Assembly (NCBI GenBank): GCA_002344125.1
Contig: DDTQ01000010.1
Span: 1-64,000, forward strand
Direction: 5' to 3'
Length of the DNA: 64,000 nucleotides
From: Ignavibacteria bacterium UBA2360
GTDB lineage: Bacteria; Bacteroidota; Ignavibacteria; Tepidaquicellales; OLB5
Positions 16,910-24,889 of this stretch are shown one piece after another. The position numbers and the translations under genes were made by a program. Every line of letters starts with the position of its first letter. Within the stretch, counting starts at the first letter, position 1. The notes beneath the pieces are model-generated. The model did no database searches and was not told the origin of the DNA. It saw only the letters and a list, made by a program, of their open reading frames with translations.

Positions 16910-18463
16910 CTATTTATATATTTTCTCTGCAACTACCTTGGTCTGCATGAAAAGCAGCAGGTAATCAAATCCGCCTGCTTTAGAGCAGGTTCCGCTCATA
17001 TTGTAGCCGCCAAAGGGGTGAACCCCAACCAGCGCGCCGGTACATTTCCTGTTCAGGTACAGGTTGCCTACAAAGAACTCTTCCGCGGCTTTTTTGATCT
17101 TCTTTTTATCTTTTGAATATGCCGCTCCGGTTAAACCGAATTCAGTGTTGTTCGCGATCTCAAGACCTTCGTCAAAATCCTTAGCCTTAATAACCGCAAG
17201 AACAGGTCCGAATATTTCTTCCTGGGCTATTGTATCGGTGGGCTTTACATCAGCTATAATAGTAGGCTGAATGAAAAATCCGGCATCGCTTGCTTTGGCT
17301 CCGCCAAATACAATCCTGCCGCCTTCATCAACACCTTTTTTGATGTAATTAAGAATACTCTCTTCAGATTTCCTGTTAATAACTGCGGCCATTCCCGGGT
17401 TATCTTCTGCGGGACCCACTTTAATTGCCGATGCTTTATCAACAAGCAGGTCAATGAATTTATCGTAGATCTTTTCGTGCACAATTACTCTCGAGCATGC
17501 TGAGCATTTCTGGCCCTGGAAGCCGAACGCTGCCGCTACTACACCTGCCGCAGCGTCATCAATTGATTTCAGTTCACTATCCACTACAATGGAATCCTTA
17601 CCGCCCATTTCAGCAGTAACGCGTTTTATCCACTTTTGCTCCGGCTGAGGTTTTGCCGCAAGCTGGTTTATATGTAAACCAACTTCGCGCGAACCTGTGA
17701 ATGAAATGAATCTTGTGAGCGGATGCTCAACGATCATATCACCAATCAGACCGCCGGAACCCGGCAGGAAATTTACAACACCTGCGGGTAATTTAATTTC
17801 TTCAAGCAGCTCCATAAACTTCCATGCTATTACAGGTGAGTCGCTTGAAGGTTTAAGCACAACTGTGTTACCTGTTACAAAAGAAGCGGTTGTCATACCT
17901 ACCAATATCGCCAGCGGAAAATTCCATGGCGGAATTACAACACCAACGCCAAGGGGGATGTATTTCTGTTTATTCTCTTCGCCTTTTATCTTAACAAGCT
18001 TAACGCCTTTTTCATAACGCATCATTTCTCTGGCATAGAACTCCATGAAGTCAATTGCCTCGGCTACATCACCATCCGCTTCAGCCCAGTTTTTGCCTAC
18101 TTCGTAAACCATCCATGCCGCAAATTCAAATTTGCGCTTACGCATAATTTTAGCGGCTTTTAGTAAAAAGTCAGCGCGTTTTTTGGCAGGAACTCTTTTC
18201 CATTCCTCGAACTTTGCGTAAGCTGTTTCAATGGCTCTGTTCGCCATTTCAGGCGTAGCCTTCGAAACTCTGCCTATTACTTCATTCGTATTTGAAGGAT
18301 TGATAGATGTTATCTTATCTTCTGTGAAAATTCTTTCTCCGCCAATTACAAGCGGGTATTCATTGTTAAGCTCGCCTTTAACCTTGGATAAAGCTTCACG
18401 GAATTTTGCTGCGTTTTTTGAATTTGTGAAATCTGTAAACGGTTCGTTTTTAAAAGCTTTCAT
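16910..18463 (-). CDS. Delta-1-pyrroline-5-carboxylate dehydrogenase (RocA type)
   Basis: NAD-dependent aldehyde dehydrogenase that converts glutamate semialdehyde, formed from proline or ornithine, to glutamate. The 517 residues contain VVIPPWNFPLAILVGM, GNTVVLKPSSDSPV, FTGSREVGLHINQLAA, the glutamate motif TAEMGGKDSIVVDS and the catalytic cysteine (Cys320) in GFQGQKCSACSRVIV. The ending NRKCTGALVGVHPFGGYNMSG, with a long C-terminal tail, is typical of the stand-alone RocA/PutA2 group. No proline dehydrogenase gene is adjacent. The gene overlaps none of its neighbours and is probably cotranscribed with lhgO. Confidence 0.92.
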   Translation of the reverse strand: MKAFKNEPFTDFTNSKNAAKFREALSKVKGELNNEYPLVIGGERIFTEDKITSINPSNTNEVIGRVSKATPEMANRAIETAYAKFEEWKRVPAKKRADFLLKAAKIMRKRKFEFAAWMVYEVGKNWAEADGDVAEAIDFMEFYAREMMRYEKGVKLVKIKGEENKQKYIPLGVGVVIPPWNFPLAILVGMTTASFVTGNTVVLKPSSDSPVIAWKFMELLEEIKLPAGVVNFLPGSGGLIGDMIVEHPLTRFISFTGSREVGLHINQLAAKPQPEQKWIKRVTAEMGGKDSIVVDSELKSIDDAAAGVVAAAFGFQGQKCSACSRVIVHEKIYDKFIDLLVDKASAIKVGPAEDNPGMAAVINRKSEESILNYIKKGVDEGGRIVFGGAKASDAGFFIQPTIIADVKPTDTIAQEEIFGPVLAVIKAKDFDEGLEIANNTEFGLTGAAYSKDKKKIKKAAEEFFVGNLYLNRKCTGALVGVHPFGGYNMSGTCSKAGGFDYLLLFMQTKVVAEKIYK

Positions 18464-18526
18464 GTTATTTTATATACCTTATAAGTTATTTTATTTTTTT
18501 TGTGTAGATATTCTTTTCATAATGTT

Positions 18527-19768
18527 TTAGTAGCCTAATATTTTGCAAACTTCATCATGCACTTTGGGTCTTATGCTCCTTACTTCTTCGCTTGAACGGT
18601 TGGGGTAAACACGGTTGGTAAGAAAGATAACAATGAGGTCTTTTTCCTTATCGCACCAAACTGATGTGCCTGTATAACCCGTATGCCCGAAGCAGCTTGC
18701 AGAAAACCTGCTGCCGCATGGCGGCGGATATTTGGTTGGCTCCGGTTTTGTATCCCATCCCAAAGCCCTTGATGTGCTGTAACCAAGTCCTGTAGCTTTT
18801 GAAGTGAAAAGCTCAACCGTGCCGCTTTGATACATTGTATCCTGCATGGGCTGCGGAGACATTCTGCGTTCATCTGTGTAAATTCCGTTATTGAGCATCA
18901 TCTGCATAAACTTAAATAGATCAGGTCCCGTTGAAAACAACCCCGCATTACCGGATACACCCTCGAGTATTGCCGCAAGTTCATCATGAACATATCCAAC
19001 AAGAAGCTGCTTGCGCCAGTATGTATCATTTTCGGTTGGCGCAATTCTGTAATCTTCCGTCATTGGTACAAGGAAGTATGTATCGGTCATATTAAGCTTG
19101 CTGAAAATGCTCTCTCTGCAGAACACATCCAGCTTCTTTCCGCTGATGCGCTCAACAATTTCTCCCAGCAAAAAAGCGTTGTAGTCGCTGTACAATGTCC
19201 GTGAACCGGTTTCGTATTCCTTTTGGCAATTGTAGATCGCGTTTTTAACTTTTTGCGGTGTGTCCATATCAGGGTCCTGGTAAAACGGCGTCCATGCGGT
19301 TAAACCGGAATTATGCACAAGCAGGTTATAAACCGTAATATCCGTTTTGCCGTTTGTGCCAAATTCAGGTATGTACTGAGATACCGGCGCATTAAGATCA
19401 ATTTTACCTTCATCATACAAGCGCATAATTGCGGCTGTTGTTGCAATCACTTTTGTTACCGAAGCAAGATCGTAGATGGTTTTCATGGTAGTTGCGGGTG
19501 ATTCTTCGCCGTATGTCAGCCTGCCGTAAGCATTCTGGTATATTATTCCCTTTGAACTGCCCACCACCAATACTGCCGATGGGTACGCGCCGGAAGTTAT
19601 TCCGTTTTCGATCAGCCTGTCAACAGAAGTGAAATCACCTGCTGAACTGCTTGATTCTGCAATTGCGCAAAAATTAGAAAGAACAGTAAAAACTATCAGA
19701 ATAAGTGAGTTAAACGGCGTAAGTTTTCCTGTGAAAAAAGGAAAAATATGACGTTTTGGCTTATTCAT
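18527..19768 (-). CDS. Serine hydrolase of the beta-lactamase class C / PBP fold
   Basis: A secreted or membrane-anchored hydrolase of 413 residues. A hydrophobic segment at about residues 17-38 may be a signal anchor. The SxxK catalytic tetrad is SVTK in YDLASVTKVIATTAA (about residue 102), the YxN motif is in LYSDYNAFLLGE, and the third motif is GHTGYTGTSVWCD. The fold covers class C beta-lactamases, D,D-peptidases and esterases; close relatives include the uncharacterised YbbE/EstB-like group. Cell-wall peptide or ester cleavage is likely, antibiotic resistance less so. It precedes the pyrroline-5-carboxylate dehydrogenase by 63 bases. Confidence 0.85.
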   Translation of the reverse strand: MNKPKRHIFPFFTGKLTPFNSLILIVFTVLSNFCAIAESSSSAGDFTSVDRLIENGITSGAYPSAVLVVGSSKGIIYQNAYGRLTYGEESPATTMKTIYDLASVTKVIATTAAIMRLYDEGKIDLNAPVSQYIPEFGTNGKTDITVYNLLVHNSGLTAWTPFYQDPDMDTPQKVKNAIYNCQKEYETGSRTLYSDYNAFLLGEIVERISGKKLDVFCRESIFSKLNMTDTYFLVPMTEDYRIAPTENDTYWRKQLLVGYVHDELAAILEGVSGNAGLFSTGPDLFKFMQMMLNNGIYTDERRMSPQPMQDTMYQSGTVELFTSKATGLGYSTSRALGWDTKPEPTKYPPPCGSRFSASCFGHTGYTGTSVWCDKEKDLIVIFLTNRVYPNRSSEEVRSIRPKVHDEVCKILGY

Positions 19769-20119
19769 TTGGAATTTTAATTATTTACAAATATACCTAT
19801 TACGCATTTAACTCTCAATGAAGAGTTAAGTCCTGAGAAATCTTACAAAATTCAACTAACCCCAATATACCTTTCTTAACAGAAATGATATTGATTTATC
19901 AAAAATTTAGTATTATTTTATGATTACAAAAAACACATAGTGACGTCATCCTGAGTAATTTGTGAATGTTACGATTGTGTTGTAATTACTAACCTAACCC
20001 GGGTAGTTATGAAAAGCCTTAGATGTAAAAATTCAGAAAACGAGCCGCGTACCGGTATTAAGCCTCTGTTTGCTATAACACGCCTTTTCGCTTTGATAAT
20101 TAAAAAAAACACTAACGCT
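19769..20119. other. Divergent intergenic region
   Basis: About 350 AT-rich bases between divergent genes. A hairpin (19808-19815 with 19822-19829, arms TTAACTCT and AGAGTTAA) is visible but no T-run follows. A frame upstream of the chosen start of the next gene (from 20009) lacks secretion features and is treated as untranslated. Confidence 0.4.
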
Positions 20120-21700
20120 ATGAAATTGAAAAACCAATTGAATAGAAACTTCTTTATAGCTGCAATTTGCTACTGCCTGTTTAATACCACTGTTTATGCT
20201 CAATGGCTTGATGCATACATCCCTGATTTCAAAGTTAATGACGATCTTGGTGTGAGCTCACAGGTTAATTCACAAATAGCTGTTGATAGCGCCGGTAACT
20301 TTTTGATTGTATGGAATGACGGCCGCAATTATATTCAAACCGGTTTTTATGACCTCTATTGCCAGAGATATGATAAGAACGGAACTGCTATTGGTAGCAA
20401 TTTCAGGATAGTGAGCCAGGATTCATTTGGCTTGAGCGGTATTACAATGCAAAAAAACGGAAGGTTTGTGTTAGCTTTAGTGAATGTTTTTATAAATAAT
20501 TCAAATCAATATTATTCAATTTATTACCAAAGATTTGATAAAAATGCTAACCAGTACGAAAATCCTGTTAGAATAATTGATACAAGTTATTCTACAAGTT
20601 TTCCTGTATCTCACCAAGGTATGTCAATTTCTTCTGACAGCTTAGGTAATTTTGTAATATGTTGGGCTAAAGCCCATACTTTCAATTCCAAGATACAGGT
20701 GTTTTTCCAGCGCTTCGATAGCAGCGGAGTTAAGCTGGGAGGCATTGATAGCGTCAGCCAGGCAAATGCGCATTGTTACAGCCCAAAAATTGCAATGAAC
20801 AATGACGGAAGTTTTGTTATTACATGGGATGATGAGAGAAATCCGCAAACCCTGCCTGATGTATATATGCAAAGATTTAACCCATCAGGCCAAAAAATCG
20901 GAAACAATGTTAAAGTAAGCGATGATAACTCGACCGGGGTAAGGCAGGCGGGTAATGTTGTAAGCACTGATGGCTATGGCAGAATTGCGGTTTGCTGGAT
21001 CGATGACAGAGATAACCAGAACAGCATATATTATCAATTGTATGATAATTCAGGCAGCCCAATTGGTGTGAACAGAAAAGCAAATATCCTTTCATCTTTA
21101 TTTTCCAGAACGTCTCCAAGAGTATCAATGAGAAATGACGGTAAATTTTTTATCGGATGGCTTGATGTAGGATTTACAGGCAGAGAGCAGGTTTACGGCA
21201 GAAGGTTTGATACATCAGGCGATCCTATAGGAACGCCTTATATGATACCTCTCACTTCCATTGCGCCGATAGAGCAGCGAATCAACAGTCTTAAACTGCA
21301 GGGTGACAGGGTATTTACCACATGGTCAGAATATCCTGGAAGCGGAAGCAATACAGATATTTGGTGTAATGTACGCGGTTTCCAGAATCCCGATACAGTA
21401 ATAGGGATTACGCAGCAAGCAGAGATAGCCGGCGATTTTGAATTATTTCCCGTTTATCCAAATCCATTTAATCCGGAAACTAATATTAAATATAGAGTAT
21501 CAAAAAATAATTCATTTATAAAAATTACAATATTTGATATAACCGGCAGGGAAATTAAAACATTAATAAACAGAAAGCATAATGCCGGATTGTTTGAATT
21601 CAGATGGAATGCAGGGAATTTATCAAGCGGTATATACTTTTTAACTATCATTACCAGTACAGGCTTTACTGATACAAAAAAAATAAATCTTATTAAATAA
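20120..21700 (+). CDS. T9SS-secreted repeat protein (first tandem paralogue)
   Basis: A secreted protein of 526 residues from the ATG at 20120. This start is preferred to 20009 because the signal peptide (MKLKNQLNRNFFIAAI... ending VYAQ) begins there and matches the paralogue downstream. The mature part consists of repeated blocks built on NFVIVWNDGRN...DLYCQRYDKNGTAIG, about 60 residues each, suggesting a beta-propeller. The C-terminal 80 residues form a type A T9SS sorting domain with YPNPFNPETNIKYR and the closing GIYFLTI...KKINLIK. Large stretches are identical to the next gene. Function unknown; surface exposure or adhesion is a guess. Confidence 0.85.
   Translation: MKLKNQLNRNFFIAAICYCLFNTTVYAQWLDAYIPDFKVNDDLGVSSQVNSQIAVDSAGNFLIVWNDGRNYIQTGFYDLYCQRYDKNGTAIGSNFRIVSQDSFGLSGITMQKNGRFVLALVNVFINNSNQYYSIYYQRFDKNANQYENPVRIIDTSYSTSFPVSHQGMSISSDSLGNFVICWAKAHTFNSKIQVFFQRFDSSGVKLGGIDSVSQANAHCYSPKIAMNNDGSFVITWDDERNPQTLPDVYMQRFNPSGQKIGNNVKVSDDNSTGVRQAGNVVSTDGYGRIAVCWIDDRDNQNSIYYQLYDNSGSPIGVNRKANILSSLFSRTSPRVSMRNDGKFFIGWLDVGFTGREQVYGRRFDTSGDPIGTPYMIPLTSIAPIEQRINSLKLQGDRVFTTWSEYPGSGSNTDIWCNVRGFQNPDTVIGITQQAEIAGDFELFPVYPNPFNPETNIKYRVSKNNSFIKITIFDITGREIKTLINRKHNAGLFEFRWNAGNLSSGIYFLTIITSTGFTDTKKINLIK
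20822..21246 (+). repeat. Near-identical tract shared with 22385-22809
   Basis: 425 bp identical to 22385-22809 except one base (A at 21157, C at 22720). The flanks are clearly diverged, so the tract ends are sharp. This is best explained by recent gene conversion between the tandem paralogues. Confidence 0.95.
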
Positions 21701-21703
21701 CTC

Positions 21704-23257
21704 ATGAAAAAATATTTCGCAATATTTTTTGCTGCTGTAATATTGGTAATGCCTTTGCACGCTCAATGGCTTGATTCATACATCCCTGATTTTAAAGTTA
21801 ATGACGATATTGGTGTGAGCTCACAGGTTAATTCACAAATAGCTGTTGATAGCGCCGGTAACTTTGTGATTGTATGGAATGACGGCCGCAATTATATTCA
21901 AACCGGTTTTTATGACCTCTATTGCCAGAGATATGATAAGAACGGGATTGCTATTGGTAATAATTTCAGGATTGTGAGCCAGGATTCAATTGGGCTGGGC
22001 GGTATTACTATGATGAAAAATGGTAAGTTTGTGTTAACATGGGCCAAAGCTTTTAGAATTAATTCTAATACTTTATATGAAATATATTATCAAAGATTTG
22101 ACAAGGATGCAAATGAAATTGGAACATCGCTTCGTGTAATAGATACTAGTTATTCTACAAGTTTTCCAGTTTCGCTTCAGGGAATTTCAATTTATTCTGA
22201 TAGCTTGGGAAGATTTGTAATTTGTTGGGCGAAGGCACATACGGTAAATTCTAAAATACAAATTTTCTTTCAGAAATTTGATAGTGCTGGAGTAAAAATT
22301 GGAGGCATTGATAGCGTAAGCCAGGCTAATGCTCATTGTTACAGCCCAAAAATTGCAATGAATAATGACGGCAGCTTTGTAATAACATGGGATGATGAGA
22401 GAAATCCGCAAACCCTGCCTGATGTATATATGCAAAGATTTAACCCATCAGGCCAAAAAATCGGAAACAATGTTAAAGTAAGCGATGATAACTCGACCGG
22501 GGTAAGGCAGGCGGGTAATGTTGTAAGCACTGATGGCTATGGCAGAATTGCGGTTTGCTGGATCGATGACAGAGATAACCAGAACAGCATATATTATCAA
22601 TTGTATGATAATTCAGGCAGCCCAATTGGTGTGAACAGAAAAGCAAATATCCTTTCATCTTTATTTTCCAGAACGTCTCCAAGAGTATCAATGAGAAATG
22701 ACGGTAAATTTTTTATCGGCTGGCTTGATGTAGGATTTACAGGCAGAGAGCAGGTTTACGGCAGAAGGTTTGATACATCAGGCGATCCTATAGGAACGCC
22801 TTATATGATTCCATCAACATCAAACCCTCCTATTGAACAAAGAATAAACAGTATAAAATTATTAAATGACAGGGTCTATACAACATGGTCAGAATATCCT
22901 GGAAGCGGAAGCAATACAGATATTTGGTGTAATGTACGCGGTTTCCAGAATCCCGATACAGTAATTGGGATATACAATACAACGGAAATTGCAAAGGTGT
23001 ATAAGTTTTATTCGCCTTACCCTAATCCTTTCAATCCTATTACTCAAATAAATTATGATATTCCTAAACAGTCACAGGTAACCATCAGAATACTTGATAT
23101 TCTGGGCAGGGAAGTTTTGACATTATTAGATGAATTTAAACAGCCCGGCTTTTATGAAACAGTATTTGACGGCAAAGATCTTGCAAGCGGTATATACTTC
23201 TATCGGATAGAAGCGGATCAATTTATTGATTGCAAAAAGATGGTTCTGCTCAAATAA
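21704..23257 (+). CDS. T9SS-secreted repeat protein (second tandem paralogue)
   Basis: A 517-residue secreted paralogue of the preceding gene, starting three bases after its stop. The signal peptide is MKKYFAIFFAAVILVMPLHAQ. The same repeat blocks follow, with a middle part (about residues 85-195) that has diverged and a part that is identical over about 140 residues. The C-terminal T9SS domain (YPNPFNPITQINYDIP ... GIYFYRIEADQFIDCKKMVLLK) is not closely similar to that of the first copy. A terminator follows 38 bases after the stop. The two genes probably form one transcript. Confidence 0.88.
   Translation: MKKYFAIFFAAVILVMPLHAQWLDSYIPDFKVNDDIGVSSQVNSQIAVDSAGNFVIVWNDGRNYIQTGFYDLYCQRYDKNGIAIGNNFRIVSQDSIGLGGITMMKNGKFVLTWAKAFRINSNTLYEIYYQRFDKDANEIGTSLRVIDTSYSTSFPVSLQGISIYSDSLGRFVICWAKAHTVNSKIQIFFQKFDSAGVKIGGIDSVSQANAHCYSPKIAMNNDGSFVITWDDERNPQTLPDVYMQRFNPSGQKIGNNVKVSDDNSTGVRQAGNVVSTDGYGRIAVCWIDDRDNQNSIYYQLYDNSGSPIGVNRKANILSSLFSRTSPRVSMRNDGKFFIGWLDVGFTGREQVYGRRFDTSGDPIGTPYMIPSTSNPPIEQRINSIKLLNDRVYTTWSEYPGSGSNTDIWCNVRGFQNPDTVIGIYNTTEIAKVYKFYSPYPNPFNPITQINYDIPKQSQVTIRILDILGREVLTLLDEFKQPGFYETVFDGKDLASGIYFYRIEADQFIDCKKMVLLK
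22385..22809 (+). repeat. Near-identical tract shared with 20822-21246
   Basis: Second copy of the 425-bp tract, offset 1563 bp from the first. Two further highly similar stretches flank it in both genes: one near the signal peptide (20205-20410 against 21762-21970) and one of about 80 bp before the sorting domain (21324-21403 against 22887-22966). Confidence 0.95.
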
Positions 23258-23294
23258 ACTGTAAACTAAGCTAAAACCGCATTTCGTTAACTTC

Positions 23295-23325
23295 GCCCTG
23301 TAATTTAATTATTACAGGGCTTTTT
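23295..23325 (+). terminator. Rho-independent terminator
   Basis: Perfect 10-bp stem, GCCCTGTAAT (23295-23304) with ATTACAGGGC (23311-23320), followed by TTTTT. It ends the tandem T9SS gene pair. Confidence 0.9.
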
Positions 23326-23358
23326 ATTTATGCTGTTTTCGTTTCTTATGATTTCTAG

Positions 23359-23478
23359 AAATATGTATATAAAAAAAGCTCCCTGAAAATTATTTCAGGG
23401 AGCTTTAAACTGAACTTCAAATATGTATATAAAAAAAGCTCCCTGAAAATTATTTCAGGGAGCTTTAAGCTGAACTTC
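23359..23478 (-). terminator. Tandemly duplicated terminator for the DUF1579 gene
   Basis: Two 60-bp units (23359-23418 and 23419-23478) differ by one base. Each contains a 14-bp stem, for example 23375-23388 with 23393-23406 (arms AAAGCTCCCTGAAA), that on the minus strand runs into TTTTTTT. Two complete terminators therefore stand in series seven bases after the stop of the DUF1579 gene. Confidence 0.85.
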
Positions 23479-23485
23479 AGAGAAC

Positions 23486-24058
23486 TTACTTTTTAGTATT
23501 AATTATCTCCATTGTTTTATACTCTTTACCGTCAGCAGCAGGACCGTACATTTCCATTTTAACACTGCCATCGGCGTTATAGGTTACAACCTGTCTGACA
23601 TCAACCCAGTTTCCTGAAAGCGGGTCAACCATTTTGCCGGAATAATTGATCTGCCTGGCTGCTTCGTCCCATGTTCCTGTCATGAACATCATGCCTGTAC
23701 CCATGTTATCTATCCATGAATTTACGAAAAGTTTTGCAGCGTTATCATATCCTTCGATCGATATTCCGTCAAACGGCATACCCATCATTGAGCCTGATAC
23801 CTTTGATTGCAAATATCTGCCTCCGAGTATCATTTCTGATTCAGCAGTAGCTTCTGATACCATCGCTTCTGCGCCCGGTGCCATCCACCAGGATGTTTTC
23901 ATATTCCACGAACCCGCGCCTTTTGAAAGCATCTTCTGCATATCGCCGGGTGTCATATAGTCCATCCACTTTTTCATATTCTCGTCCTGTGAATATGAGT
24001 TTCCGGTAAAAGCTAACACAGTAAAAAGAGCAATTAAAACATAAATTGATTTTTTCAT
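23486..24058 (-). CDS. DUF1579 family secreted protein
   Basis: A 190-residue exported protein with signal peptide MKKSIYVLIALFTVLAFTGNSYSQ. The mature part matches the DUF1579 pattern: an acidic start, GAGSWNMKTSWWMAPGAE, ILGGRYLQSKVSG, FDGISIEGYDNAAKLFVNSWIDNMGTG and GKMVDPLSGN. The family is a small beta-barrel, lipocalin-like in appearance, with no established function. It may be expressed with the lipoprotein gene 67 bases upstream. Methionine is unusually frequent (MGTGMMFMTG). Confidence 0.85.
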   Translation of the reverse strand: MKKSIYVLIALFTVLAFTGNSYSQDENMKKWMDYMTPGDMQKMLSKGAGSWNMKTSWWMAPGAEAMVSEATAESEMILGGRYLQSKVSGSMMGMPFDGISIEGYDNAAKLFVNSWIDNMGTGMMFMTGTWDEAARQINYSGKMVDPLSGNWVDVRQVVTYNADGSVKMEMYGPAADGKEYKTMEIINTKK

Positions 24059-24125
24059 GGCTGTTGAAATTTAGTTTAATAAAAATCCCGTCGGTTAAAC
24101 GGGATTTAAGTTAATTGGATAAAAA

Positions 24126-24797
24126 TTATTTTTTTCTTCTTTGTGAGTAGTACGCAAAACCGATCAGCATTGTTCCCATTGCCATACCAATAAGACCGCA
24201 AAGCTTTCCGCCTGCTTTTTTAACAACGGTTGTCATTTCAATATCTTTCCCAAGATCAGCCAGTGTATATGAATATTTTACAGTCTGCCCGTCCTTGTTC
24301 CCGTTTGTTGAAACAATTTCCGATGGCATTGTAAATTCATAGGTAACCTTGTAATCGCTGGCGCTCATCTGCTTCGCAGCTGAAGTATCCTGAAGAAGTA
24401 TGTATTTCAGCTCCATTCCGTCAGCGTGCTCTTTCCATGTAACTTTTGCGCTTTCAAATCCTTTAGCTTCGCTCAGTTTATTTATATCTTTGAATGTGAG
24501 ATCGATGTAAACGTGTTTTGTTGAATCATCAAGTTTATCTTCAACTTTAATGCTTGTCACATCTGAATTGCTGCTTTTGTATTTATCTTTGGCTTTTGCC
24601 TCGTCAAATTCAAATTTGCCAAGTGTTGTGCCCATTGAAAAATTCTTCATTCCGCTCCAGTAATGAACCTTCATCGTTCCTGAACCGTCTTCTTTCAATG
24701 TAGTTTGCTGGTCATAATTTACGCAGCCTGCCAGGTATATTGAAACCGCGAAAATAAATACTGTTAAAACAGATATTAGTTTGAACCTGTTATTCAT
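24126..24797 (-). CDS. Membrane-anchored lipoprotein, LppM-like
   Basis: A 223-residue predicted lipoprotein. The signal peptide ends in the lipobox YLAGC (Cys at about residue 25). The body begins with TLKEDGSGTMKVHYW, a pattern found in LppM-type domains, and includes YKVTYEFTMPSEIVSTNG. A C-terminal membrane segment (about residues 198-217) is followed by the basic tail SQRRKK. A lipid anchor and a C-terminal helix together would tie both ends to a membrane. The LppM resemblance is by eye and moderate. Function unknown. Confidence 0.65.
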   Translation of the reverse strand: MNNRFKLISVLTVFIFAVSIYLAGCVNYDQQTTLKEDGSGTMKVHYWSGMKNFSMGTTLGKFEFDEAKAKDKYKSSNSDVTSIKVEDKLDDSTKHVYIDLTFKDINKLSEAKGFESAKVTWKEHADGMELKYILLQDTSAAKQMSASDYKVTYEFTMPSEIVSTNGNKDGQTVKYSYTLADLGKDIEMTTVVKKAGGKLCGLIGMAMGTMLIGFAYYSQRRKK

Positions 24798-24889
24798 TAT
24801 TACATCCTTCCTGTATTGTTTGTGATATACAAATATAAATTAAATTGAAACAATATCATATCCTTAGATTCCTGCAAATCAAAAATGGA

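Noticed and set aside
18527..19768. Antibiotic beta-lactamase
   Set aside because: The SxxK, YxN and HTG motifs are shared by peptidases and esterases of this fold, and nothing specific for class C resistance enzymes is seen.
20009..20119. Upstream extension of the first T9SS paralogue
   Set aside because: The extra 37 residues lack signal-peptide character. The signal peptide starts at the ATG at 20120, and the paralogue has no such extension.
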